A DNA stretch of 25,167 bases from JBIOJB01 sp044450465 (GTDB lineage: Bacteria; Chloroflexota; Dormibacteria; Dormibacterales; Dormibacteraceae): the NCBI GenBank assembly GCA_044450465.1, contig JBIOJB010000040.1:1-25167 (forward strand). The letters run 5' to 3'. This document shows positions 14,813-21,871 of the stretch, piece by piece; positions within the stretch are counted from its first letter, which is position 1, and every line of letters begins with the position of its first letter. The translations under genes and the position numbers were made by a program. Under the pieces are notes generated by a model. It worked only from the letters and a program-made list of their open reading frames with translations. It did no database searches and was not told where the DNA came from.

Positions 14813-15649
14813 CTAGCGACCTGCCGCAGTGTAGTGGGCTTTCACCTGGGCGGCGGTCAGGGCCGTGGGGTAGATCGCCACCTCGTCGATTGATCCGGCG
14901 AAGGGCGAGTTGCAGAATGTGTCGACCCAGTAACCGATTCGCACCTGCGAGGTGGCGGGCTGGTCGCTGACCTTCGTGGTTGCGAGCAGCTTCCCGTCCA
15001 GGTAGAGGTCGACCGACCCTCCTCCCGCCTGCGTGAATGAACCGGCGATATAGTGCCAGGCCCCGTCGAAGACGTTGATGCCGACACTGCTCGCATCGCC
15101 GGTGAAGTATCCGTCCCACGTGTCAAATGCGACCGCGTCGGAAAGGCTGCCACAGATACCGCCTTTCGCAGTGGACGGGCCGATTCCCGCGATTCGCCCT
15201 GTGCCGCCCTGGCCGATGTCCACCACCATCTGGTCCTGCTTGCTCGTCGTCTTGAACCAGGCTTCGAGGGTGAAATCGACGGCGCCGAAAACCGGAGTGT
15301 TTCCGCTGCTGGTCGCCGGGTTGATGGTGCCGTCCGCCGTCAAAGCGGTGTCGGAGATGCCCTTCAGCGCGCCTGGCTGCTGGTAGGTGAGCCCGGTGGC
15401 GTTGTAGAGTCCGTCGTTCTTGCGCGGCGAAGCGTCACACAGCTTGGTGCCGGCGGCGTCGCTCAACCGGTAGTAAGCCACGGCCCCGTCACCCAGCACC
15501 GCCTTCGCGTAGGCGTCTTTCGTGCTCGGCGGGCACGCCGCGGCGGGGCTTGGGCTCGCCTCGGACGAGGATGAGCTTCCACCGCACGCGGGAACCGCGC
15601 ACAGGAGAACCAGACCAAACGCGGTCACCGCGGCCCTGGGTGAAATCAT
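14813..15649 (-). CDS. LamG-like (concanavalin A-fold) domain lipoprotein
   Basis: A 278-residue secreted lipoprotein. The signal peptide ends at the lipobox VPAC (Cys22), followed by a Ser/Pro-rich linker to about residue 40. The rest is a LamG/laminin_G_3 jelly-roll: AVAYYRLSDAAGTKLCDASP, VDFTLEAWFKTTS, DGAWHYIAGSFTQAGG, SVDLYLDGKLLATTKVSD and the closing FAGSIDEVAIYPTALTAAQV are classic strands of that fold. Such domains bind carbohydrates or proteins at the cell surface; no catalytic domain is attached. ATG at 15649 has a GAGGG ribosome site and a readable promoter upstream. It heads a minus-strand run with the CE7 esterase, consistent with surface glycan capture. Confidence 0.88.
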   Translation of the reverse strand: MISPRAAVTAFGLVLLCAVPACGGSSSSSEASPSPAAACPPSTKDAYAKAVLGDGAVAYYRLSDAAGTKLCDASPRKNDGLYNATGLTYQQPGALKGISDTALTADGTINPATSSGNTPVFGAVDFTLEAWFKTTSKQDQMVVDIGQGGTGRIAGIGPSTAKGGICGSLSDAVAFDTWDGYFTGDASSVGINVFDGAWHYIAGSFTQAGGGSVDLYLDGKLLATTKVSDQPATSQVRIGYWVDTFCNSPFAGSIDEVAIYPTALTAAQVKAHYTAAGR

Positions 15650-15684
15650 TCGAACCCTCTAACAACGGCGAGCAGAGCGACAGG

Positions 15685-15712
15685 AATATAGACCGTCGCG
15701 TTCGAGCGTCAG
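15685..15712 (-). promoter_or_regulatory. Likely sigma-70-type promoter of the LamG lipoprotein gene
   Basis: On the minus strand, CTGACG (15712-15707, 4/6 to TTGACA) and TATATT (15690-15685, 5/6 to TATAAT) are separated by 16 bp. Transcription would begin near 15678, about 30 bases before the ATG at 15649. A pair of 8-bp inverted arms, GCAATTTG (15728-15735) and CAAATTGC (15774-15781), lies just upstream. Confidence 0.5.
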
Positions 15713-15783
15713 GCCCAGGAGCGTTGGGCAATTTGGTAGATCCGGAGCAGCCGTCCCGACCGCGAGCAAACCTCAAATTGCTG

Positions 15784-15847
15784 TAATGCCTCATCTGCCA
15801 TGCATTATCTATAACAGAGGCGATAATCCATCATACTTGAGGCGTTA
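15784..15847. promoter_or_regulatory. hipBA promoter/operator with three related sites
   Basis: Three copies of a TGAGGC-(A/G)-(T/A)-TA-like element lie just before hipB: on the minus strand at 15793-15784 (TGAGGCATTA), and on the plus strand at 15816-15825 (AGAGGCGATA) and 15838-15847 (TGAGGCGTTA). The outer two form a 9/10-matched inverted pair. ATTATC (15804-15809) and GATAAT (15822-15827) form a further perfect 6-bp inverted repeat with a 12-bp spacer. TATAAC (15810-15815) and GATAAT (15822-15827) are each 5/6 matches to a -10 hexamer, so bound HipB would cover the promoter, and the last site overlaps the GAGG ribosome site. This is the arrangement expected for an autoregulated antitoxin operon. 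Confidence 0.6.
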
Positions 15848-16203
15848 TGAAAATCGTATCTGGCAACACCGATCTGGCCGTCCTGGATGAGCTCGGCCGG
15901 CGCATTGCGAGGGCGCGACTCGAGCGCAACCTCACCCAGGCGCAGCTCGCCGCCAAGGCCGGCGTCGGAAGAGCCACCCTGCAGAGGCTCGAGTCGGGCC
16001 AGGACTCCGAGCTGTCCACCCTCATCCGCACCCTGAGAGCGCTCGGCCTGCTGGAGCTTCTCGACCGGCTGGTCCCTGAACCGCCACTGAGCCCGATCGA
16101 GCTTCTCAAGCTTCAGGGCAGAGAGCGGCGGCGCGCCCGGAGCCGGGTTGACAGCCCGACTTCGCCACCTGCCCCGCCGTGGCGCTGGGGCGACGAGAGC
16201 TGA
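15847..16203 (+). CDS. hipB: HipB-like antitoxin, XRE-family DNA-binding protein
   Basis: A 118-residue protein with a helix-turn-helix of the Cro/XRE type at about residues 15-72: LGRRIARARLERNLTQAQLAAKAGVGRATLQRLESGQ followed by a helix with LIRTLRALGLLELLDRLV. The last ~35 residues are Arg/Pro-rich and probably disordered, longer than in E. coli HipB (88 residues). HipB-type proteins dimerise, bind operators before their own gene, and neutralise HipA by complex formation. The ATG is 13 bp plus one stop codon upstream of hipA, giving the standard antitoxin-first order, and the upstream repeats fit autoregulation. GAGG five bases before the ATG is the ribosome site and lies inside an operator-like element. 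Confidence 0.9.
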   Translation: MKIVSGNTDLAVLDELGRRIARARLERNLTQAQLAAKAGVGRATLQRLESGQDSELSTLIRTLRALGLLELLDRLVPEPPLSPIELLKLQGRERRRARSRVDSPTSPPAPPWRWGDES

Positions 16204-16216
16204 GAGGCGGAATCAG

Positions 16217-17539
16217 TTGACCACAGTCGCCGCGGTGAACCTCTGGGGCGCACGGATCGGCGCGGTCTCCATGGAGGAGGGCGACGCGGCCGCGGCTTTT
16301 CAGTACGAGCCCGTGTTTGCCCGCAGCGGAATTCAGGTCTCACCGGTGGCAATGCCGCTCAGGACTGAGCCGTACAGCTTTCCAGCCCTGAGCTTCGAGT
16401 CGTTCCGCGGGTTACCCGGCCTGCTGGCCGACTCTCTGCCAGACCGATTCGGGAACGCGATCATCGACGCTTGGCTCGCTTCACAAGGCCGGAGCCCCGA
16501 GAGCTTCAATGCCGTCGAGCGCCTCTGCTACATCGGAAGTCGCGGGATGGGAGCCCTGGAGTTCACCCCGCAGCGTGGTCCGCGCGCCGTTCGGAGCAAG
16601 GAGCTCCAGATCGAAGCGCTGGTGGAGCTTGCGTCAGAGGTGCTGACTCGCCCGCGCGAGTTCGTGGCGTCTCTCAAGGACGGCTCGCGGACGAGCGCCG
16701 TAAAGGACATCCTGCTCGTCGGCACGTCAGCGGGCGGCGCTCGGGCCAAGGCGGTGATTGCGTACAACCCCGTCACTCAGCAGGTCCGTTCGGGCCAGGT
16801 GAACGCGGGACCCGGGTTCGAATACTGGCTTCTTAAGTTCGACGGTGTGAGCGGCAACAGGGATAAGGAGCTCGAGGACCCGCAGGGTTACTGCGCCATC
16901 GAATACGCCTATGCATCGATGGCACGCGCGGCCGGGATCGTAATGACCGAGTGTCGCCTGCTCGAAGAGGGCGGGCGCCGCCATTTCATGACCAAGCGTT
17001 TCGACCGGCTCGCCGACGGCGGCAAGATCCACATGCAATCGCTCGCGGCCCTCGGCCACTACGACTTCAACCAGGCGGGTGCCCACTCCTACGAGCAGGC
17101 GTTTCAGCTGATGGAGCGGCTCGGGCTCGACAAGTCAGTCAGCGAGCAGCAGTTCAGGCGAATGGCATTCAACATAATCGCCCGCAACCAGGACGATCAC
17201 GTCAAGAACATCGCATTCTTGATGGACCGCCGAGGGTCCTGGTCGCTGGCCCCGGCCTTCGACGTTACCTACGCCTACAACCCGTCGGGCGTCTGGACCA
17301 GCCGGCACCAGATGTCGATGAACGGGAAGCGAGACGACTTCACGATGGACGACTTCAGGCGCTGTGCGTCGGTGGCGGCGCTCAAGCGCGGGCGGGCCGA
17401 AACCATGGTGGCCGAGGTCCGGGAGGCGGTGGCGCGGTGGCCCTCGTTCGCGGCCGCCGTGGGGGTCGACGAGCGCCAGGCCGCCGCCATCGGGTCCACC
17501 TTGAGGACCGGCATCGGCAGGTCAGCCAAGCCTGCCTGA
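16217..17539 (+). CDS. hipA: HipA-family serine/threonine kinase toxin
   Basis: A 440-residue HipA-type kinase, the same length as E. coli HipA. The N-terminal domain (about 1-120) includes the couple-HipA-type LPGLLADSLPDRFGN motif (67-80). The glycine-rich loop GTSAGGARAKA (169-179) contains Ser171, placed like the autophosphorylated Ser150 of E. coli HipA. Catalytic residues are Asp326 and Asn331 in RNQDDHVKN and metal-binding Asp349 in APAFDVTY, with the same 23-residue spacing as E. coli Asp309/Asp332. HipA phosphorylates glutamyl-tRNA synthetase and slows growth; the target here is not known. The TTG at 16217 is chosen because GAGAGGCGG precedes it by 6 bp; an ATG at 16148 would place 23 unrelated Arg-rich residues in front and overlap hipB. 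Confidence 0.93.
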   Translation: MTTVAAVNLWGARIGAVSMEEGDAAAAFQYEPVFARSGIQVSPVAMPLRTEPYSFPALSFESFRGLPGLLADSLPDRFGNAIIDAWLASQGRSPESFNAVERLCYIGSRGMGALEFTPQRGPRAVRSKELQIEALVELASEVLTRPREFVASLKDGSRTSAVKDILLVGTSAGGARAKAVIAYNPVTQQVRSGQVNAGPGFEYWLLKFDGVSGNRDKELEDPQGYCAIEYAYASMARAAGIVMTECRLLEEGGRRHFMTKRFDRLADGGKIHMQSLAALGHYDFNQAGAHSYEQAFQLMERLGLDKSVSEQQFRRMAFNIIARNQDDHVKNIAFLMDRRGSWSLAPAFDVTYAYNPSGVWTSRHQMSMNGKRDDFTMDDFRRCASVAALKRGRAETMVAEVREAVARWPSFAAAVGVDERQAAAIGSTLRTGIGRSAKPA

Positions 17540-17558
17540 CCGGGCACGAGTTGCCGGG
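17540..17558. terminator. Possible weak bidirectional hairpin between hipA and the convergent HAD gene
   Basis: CCGGGCA and TGCCGG can pair as a six-base-pair stem with one bulged G and a five-base loop in the 22-bp gap between two convergent stop codons. There is no T-run on either side, so it would at best be a weak terminator. Confidence 0.2.
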
Positions 17559-17561
17559 TGC

Positions 17562-18278
17562 TCAGCAGCCCAGCTTGTCCGCCAGGTCCATGAAGTCGGT
17601 CGCCTGCACGTCGGCCTCCAGATCGGGTAGACGGTCGGCCGCGCCACCCGGCCCCTTTTCGAGCGGGCGCTCAACAAAAGCAGCGCGCAGACCGAAGCTC
17701 TGAGCCGCTCGGAGGTCGTACTTGTGCGCCGCCACCATCATCACCTGGCCCGGCTCGAGCCCGAGCAGCGAAGCCGCTCCGAGATAGATCTCGGGATCGG
17801 GCTTGTAATGGCGGAAGTCCTCGGCCGACATAAGCCGCTGAAAAGGCAGGCTTCCAAACCGAACCAGAGCCTCCTGCTGCGATCGATTGCCATTGGACAG
17901 CGTCGAAACCGCGAACCGGCGTGCCAAGCGCCTGAGCCCCTCGACGGCGTCAGGCCATGGCGGAAGGCGCTCCCACGCAAGCGTGAGCTCGTCGCGGGCT
18001 GAGTCATCCAGCCCTTCGGCATGCAGGTCCTCGAGGACCTGATCCAGCGCCATCCGGTGAAGCCTGTCGAAGTTGGTCCATGGCAGCTCCCCGGTCCTGA
18101 CCCGACCCATGGACGGTATGTACAGCGCGCGCCAGGCGTCGGCGAGCCTGTCCCAGTCGGCATTCACGCCAGCCCCGGCGCCGATGCGCCTGGCCTCTGC
18201 AGCCACTCCGGACCGCCAATCCACGACGGTGCCGAACACGTCGAACGTGAGGGCGCGCACCCCGCTCAGGTCAGTCAC
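17562..18278 (-). CDS. Haloacid dehalogenase type II-like HAD hydrolase
   Basis: A 238-residue HAD-superfamily protein close to the L-2-haloacid dehalogenase (type II) subfamily. Motif 1 is TFDVFGTVVDWR with nucleophile Asp13; motif 2 is the Ser/Asn of STLSNGN (125-131); motif 3 is Lys159 in HYKPDPEIY; and MVAAHKYDLRAAQ (181-193) is the usual last motif. These enzymes hydrolyse 2-haloacids to 2-hydroxyacids, but many with the same motifs act on other substrates or are uncharacterised. GTG at 18278 lies just 3 bp after the ammonium-transporter stop, so both are likely on one mRNA, although no functional link is evident. Confidence 0.87.
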   Translation of the reverse strand: MTDLSGVRALTFDVFGTVVDWRSGVAAEARRIGAGAGVNADWDRLADAWRALYIPSMGRVRTGELPWTNFDRLHRMALDQVLEDLHAEGLDDSARDELTLAWERLPPWPDAVEGLRRLARRFAVSTLSNGNRSQQEALVRFGSLPFQRLMSAEDFRHYKPDPEIYLGAASLLGLEPGQVMMVAAHKYDLRAAQSFGLRAAFVERPLEKGPGGAADRLPDLEADVQATDFMDLADKLGC

Positions 18279-18281
18279 CGG

Positions 18282-19541
18282 CTATCCGAGGACGTACTGC
18301 TCGCCCATCTCCATGTCCAAGCCCTTCAGCTCCAGGTCGTCCGCCACCCGCACGCGCTCGAACCGATCGAGCACCTTGAGGATGAGCCAGGTCACGGCCA
18401 GCGAGTAGACGGCCACCAGCACGGCGGCCGCCACCTGCTTGCCGAAAAAGGACGGGCCTCCGAACACCAGGCCGTTCGCACCGGCGACGTTCACGGCCAC
18501 CGAGGCGAACACCCCGAGCAGGATCACACCTGTGAGACCGCCGATACCGTGCGCGGCCCAAACGTCCAGCGCGTCGTCCCACTTGCGCCACTCTCGGAAG
18601 TTCACCGCCAGGTAGCAGATTGATCCCGCCGCAAGCCCGATCAAGAAGGCAGACCAGGTGGGCACGTAGCCGGCGCACGGCGTGATGCACGCCAGCCCCG
18701 CGACGGCGCCGGTGAATGCTCCGACGAGGCTGGGCTTGCCCTGCCGCCGCCACGATATGGCGAGCCAGGTGCACATGGCGATCGAACCAGCAATGTCGGT
18801 GTTGAGGAAGGCCTGGGCCGCCACCCCGTTGGCGGAGAGAGCGGAACCCGCGTTGAAGCCGAACCAACCGAACCACAGCAGAGCGGTGCCGAGCGCCACA
18901 TAGGCGACGTTGTGCGGTGCTGCCTGCTCGCCGGGGGCGAACTTTCGCGAACCCACGATCCAGACCGATGCAAGCGCGGCGAACCCGGCGCTGGTGTGGA
19001 CCACCATGCCGCCCGCGAAGTCGAGCACGCCCCATTGAGCGAGGAATCCGCCACCCCAGATCCAGTGGACGAGGGGCACATAGACCAGCAGGCTCCAGGC
19101 CACGAGGAATTTCAAATAGCTGGTGAAATGCACGCGATCCGCAAAGGCGCCGGTGATCAACGCGGGGGTGATGATGGCGAACATCTCCTGGAACACGAAG
19201 TGCGCCGCGGCCGGGATGGTGGGGGCCCAGGGCCCCGGTGCCTCGCCGACACCGCGAAGGGCGACCCAGTTCAGGTTGCCGATCACGCCACCGATGTCGC
19301 CGGAGAAGGCGAGGGAGTAGCCGACCAGCACCCAGATGGTGGTGACCACGCCCATCGAGATGAAGCTCTGCATCATGATCGCGAGGAAGTTCTTCCGGCG
19401 AACAAGGCCGCCATAGAAGAACGCGAGGCCGGGGGTCATGATCATCACCAGGGCCGCGCTGATCAGGACGAACCCGGTGTCCCCGGTGTCTATGTGCGCG
19501 GCGGCAAGCCCCGCGGAAACCAACTCATGCGGTGCATCCAT
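18282..19541 (-). CDS. amt: Ammonium transporter (Amt/MEP family)
   Basis: A 419-residue membrane protein with eleven expected helices. The pore His pair is present as His182 (VVHTSAGFAAL) and His331 (AAHGIGGLTG), matching E. coli AmtB His168 and His318; TPGLAFFYGGLV (36-47) and FGFNAGSAL are further family landmarks. It conducts ammonium into the cell across the inner membrane. The C-terminal DDLELKGLDMEMGEQ tail resembles that of Amt proteins gated by GlnK, but no glnK/glnB is adjacent within the window. ATG at 19541 has an AAAGGTG ribosome site. It lies 124 bp downstream of the sugar permease gene and may have its own promoter. Confidence 0.96.
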   Translation of the reverse strand: MDAPHELVSAGLAAAHIDTGDTGFVLISAALVMIMTPGLAFFYGGLVRRKNFLAIMMQSFISMGVVTTIWVLVGYSLAFSGDIGGVIGNLNWVALRGVGEAPGPWAPTIPAAAHFVFQEMFAIITPALITGAFADRVHFTSYLKFLVAWSLLVYVPLVHWIWGGGFLAQWGVLDFAGGMVVHTSAGFAALASVWIVGSRKFAPGEQAAPHNVAYVALGTALLWFGWFGFNAGSALSANGVAAQAFLNTDIAGSIAMCTWLAISWRRQGKPSLVGAFTGAVAGLACITPCAGYVPTWSAFLIGLAAGSICYLAVNFREWRKWDDALDVWAAHGIGGLTGVILLGVFASVAVNVAGANGLVFGGPSFFGKQVAAAVLVAVYSLAVTWLILKVLDRFERVRVADDLELKGLDMEMGEQYVLG

Positions 19542-19665
19542 GGTTGCCCACCTTTCGAGGTCGCCTGACAGAACATGGCGCGGTCTCGCGAGGAACCGCG
19601 GCGCCGCACAAGGCTAATGCAACGCGCCGTGGACGGCTAGTCCGCTTGCCGTTCGAGCGGAGAGC

Positions 19666-21006
19666 TCAGCGGCCGGGGCCGGCCGCTCCCGCGCCGCTTC
19701 CCTTCCGGGACAGAGCGTCGATTGCGACCGCGGCCAGGAGCACGAGCCCCGTGACGATAAAGATCCGCTGCACGTCCAGGCCCTGCAGGTACATGCCGTT
19801 GTAGATGCCGCCGATCACGAGCCCGCCCAGGACGCCGTGGATGACCTTGCCCCGACCCCCGAACAGGCTGGTGCCGCCGATGACCGCGGCCGCCACGGCG
19901 AACAGGACGAGCTGGCCGCCCTGGACGTTGTTCGACATGCCGCCGATGTACGAGGCGTACAGCAGGACGCCGATGCTGGCGGTCATCGAGCACAGTCCGA
20001 AGGCGGTGGTTCGGATCAGGGCGAGGTTGATGCCGGCGCGACGCGCGGCCTCGGCGTTTCCGCCGATGGCGTAGATGTAGCGTCCGTATCTGGTCCGTTC
20101 GAGAAGAATGGTCCAAACGCCGAGGACGCCGAGCACGATCGGGACCACCCAGGGCACACCTTCCAGGGTTCCGAAATTGGCCCGGTTGATGTTGCAGATG
20201 AACACGACCACGATGCCCGCGGCCGCGATGACCCCGATCTTGATCACGGTGAGGCTGACCGGCGGGGCGACCAGGCCGCTTCGGCGCCGGCGCTGAGCTC
20301 CAAACCACATGACCGCACCCAGCCCGACCACGACCACCGCCATCAGGATCCAGCTCAGGGTCGGATCGATGGTGCCCGCCATGAGCTTGAAGAGCACCTG
20401 CACGTTGGAGTTCTCCGAGGTGAGGTTGGGGTAACCCGAAAAGGGACCGAGCAGGAGGAGGATCAGCATCACGCCGTTGAAGATCAGATAGCCGGCCAGG
20501 GTGACGATGAAGGACGGGATGCCCAGGCGCGAGATGATCGTGCCCTGGACGAGGCCGACCACGGCGCAGAACGCCATACCGGCCAGGATCGCCGCCCACC
20601 AGGGCCAGTTGGTCGTCGCCGGCTGCACCAGCTGCACGGTGATCACCGCGCCGCATGCCCCGACGAAGCCGACCGACAGGTCGATCTCGCCGAGCAGCAA
20701 GGCGAACGTCTCGGCCATCGCCAGCACCATGAAGACAGCGCTCTGCTCGAATAGGTTGACCAGGTTGCCGGCCGAAAGGAACACATGGTTGGGGCTGATG
20801 GCCTGGAAGACCACCATGATCGCGACCAGTCCGACGACCACCGGAAGCATGCCGCTCTGGCCGGCTCTCGCGCGAGCCACCCAAGCAGTCATGTACTCGC
20901 GGAACGTCTGAGCGACCAGTTCGGGTGGCACCTCGGCTTGCGCCGCCCGGGTGGCAACCGTCAGATCGGGAGTCTCCTGTGCCGTGGGCTCGGTGGGTGT
21001 CGCCAT
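19666..21006 (-). CDS. Xylose/ribose-type sugar ABC transporter permease (XylH-like)
   Basis: A 446-residue permease of the BPD_transp_2 (RbsC/XylH) family with about ten or more membrane helices. LLGEIDLSVGFVGA and GIPSFIVTLAGYLIFNGVML are the family's conserved segments, and the cytoplasmic loop with RTRYGRYIYAIGGNAEAARRAGIN contains the ATPase-contacting 'coupling' region. Extra helices in the middle and a length above 400 fit XylH rather than the ~320-residue RbsC. ATG at 21006 comes one base after the ATPase stop with GAGG upstream, so this start is preferred over GTG at 21033. It is the last gene of the binding-protein/ATPase/permease operon. Confidence 0.9.
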   Translation of the reverse strand: MATPTEPTAQETPDLTVATRAAQAEVPPELVAQTFREYMTAWVARARAGQSGMLPVVVGLVAIMVVFQAISPNHVFLSAGNLVNLFEQSAVFMVLAMAETFALLLGEIDLSVGFVGACGAVITVQLVQPATTNWPWWAAILAGMAFCAVVGLVQGTIISRLGIPSFIVTLAGYLIFNGVMLILLLLGPFSGYPNLTSENSNVQVLFKLMAGTIDPTLSWILMAVVVVGLGAVMWFGAQRRRRSGLVAPPVSLTVIKIGVIAAAGIVVVFICNINRANFGTLEGVPWVVPIVLGVLGVWTILLERTRYGRYIYAIGGNAEAARRAGINLALIRTTAFGLCSMTASIGVLLYASYIGGMSNNVQGGQLVLFAVAAAVIGGTSLFGGRGKVIHGVLGGLVIGGIYNGMYLQGLDVQRIFIVTGLVLLAAVAIDALSRKGSGAGAAGPGR

Positions 21007-21007
21007 G

Positions 21008-21793
21008 TCAGCCTCGCGGCTGGCCGTTGCCACGGCTCATGCCGCCCGTCGTCATGTACTCGACCACGCTCTGACGGTCAAACGCCGAGAGCTTGTCCTG
21101 AACGACCATGCGCCCGAGATAGAGCACCGCGAGCCGGTCGGCCACCTCGAACACGTCGTTCAGATTGTGCGAGATGACCATCACGGCGAGGCCGCGGTCC
21201 CGCAGGCGCCTGAGAAGGTCGAGCACCATCCTGGTCTGGTTGACGCCGAGGGCGGCGGTCGGCTCGTCCATGATCACGAGCTTCGAGTTCCACATCACCG
21301 CCTTGGCCACCGCAACCGACTGCCGCTGACCACCGGAAAGCGAAGCGACCGGCTGGCGAATGGATCGCACCGTGGTCACCTTCAGGCTCGCCAGTGTCTC
21401 TGCGGCCCGCCGCTCCATCTCGTCCTCGTCAAGCAGCTCGCGGCGCAGGCGCTCGCGGCCGAGAAACATGTTCTGGACGATGTCGAGGTTGTCGCACAGC
21501 GCGAGGTCCTGGTACACGGTCTCGATCCCAAGGCGGGCGGCGTCACGGGTGTTGCGGATGTGTACCTGATGACCCTCCCAGAAGATCTGCCCGTGGTCTG
21601 CCTGATACACCCCCGAGATGCACTTGGTGAGCACAGACTTGCCGGCGCCATTGTCCCCACAGAGGGCGGTCACCTGGCCCAGCGGTAGGTCGAGATCCAC
21701 GGCGTAGAGGGCCTGGACCGGGCCGAAATGCTTCTCGAGACCGCGCACCTTGAGCAGGGCATCGCCTTCCGACACCGGGGTTACCTGCGCCAC
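21008..21793 (-). CDS. Sugar ABC transporter ATP-binding protein, single nucleotide-binding domain (XylG/FrcA-like)
   Basis: A 261-residue ABC ATPase with Walker A GDNGAGKS (46-53), Q-loop Gln95 (VYQDLAL), signature LSGGQ (152-156), Walker B LVIMDEPTAAL (172-182) and H-loop His209 (VISHN). The GDNGAGKS and PTAALGV sequences are typical of monosaccharide importers. E. coli XylG and RbsA have two fused ATPase domains (about 500 residues); this one has a single domain, like FrcA, so it must function as a homodimer with the permease. GTG at 21793 has no clear ribosome site; GTG at 21775 is an alternative. The 78-bp gap to the binding-protein gene holds a strong hairpin. Confidence 0.93.
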   Translation of the reverse strand: MAQVTPVSEGDALLKVRGLEKHFGPVQALYAVDLDLPLGQVTALCGDNGAGKSVLTKCISGVYQADHGQIFWEGHQVHIRNTRDAARLGIETVYQDLALCDNLDIVQNMFLGRERLRRELLDEDEMERRAAETLASLKVTTVRSIRQPVASLSGGQRQSVAVAKAVMWNSKLVIMDEPTAALGVNQTRMVLDLLRRLRDRGLAVMVISHNLNDVFEVADRLAVLYLGRMVVQDKLSAFDRQSVVEYMTTGGMSRGNGQPRG

Positions 21794-21818
21794 GGTGTCA
21801 ATTGTGCGCGGATAAAGC

Positions 21819-21850
21819 GGATGCCGCCGCGTCGCTACGCGGCGGCATCC
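21819..21850 (-). other. Intercistronic stem-loop between binding-protein and ATPase genes
   Basis: GGATGCCGCCGCGT (21819-21832) and ACGCGGCGGCATCC (21837-21850) are perfect 14-bp inverted arms around the loop CGCT. In the mRNA this falls just after the binding-protein stop codon at 21872 and before the ATPase gene. On the minus strand it is followed only by GCTTTATCC, not a real U-run, so it is more likely to protect the upstream message or partially attenuate transcription than to terminate it. Such hairpins commonly raise binding-protein output over that of the membrane subunits. Confidence 0.8.
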
Positions 21851-21871
21851 TTAACGACTACTGCTGGTCTA

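Noticed and set aside
13738..14970. Open frame of 410 codons on the plus strand opposite the CE7 esterase
   Set aside because: The opposite strand encodes an esterase with an intact catalytic triad; the antisense product has no recognisable feature.
19579..19600. CGCGGT/ACCGCG inverted arms around CTCGCGAG between the sugar permease and amt genes
   Set aside because: Only six-base arms of pure CG-rich sequence, no T-run and no link to a known nitrogen-control site; could be chance in this GC-rich DNA.
19837..20754. Acidic, His/Asp-rich open frame of 305 codons opposite the sugar permease
   Set aside because: It is the complement of hydrophobic membrane-helix codons, a known artefact, and has no start signals.
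21819..21850. The strong hairpin as a rho-independent terminator
   Set aside because: Neither strand has a T-run after the stem, and the ATPase and permease genes just downstream clearly belong to the same transporter.
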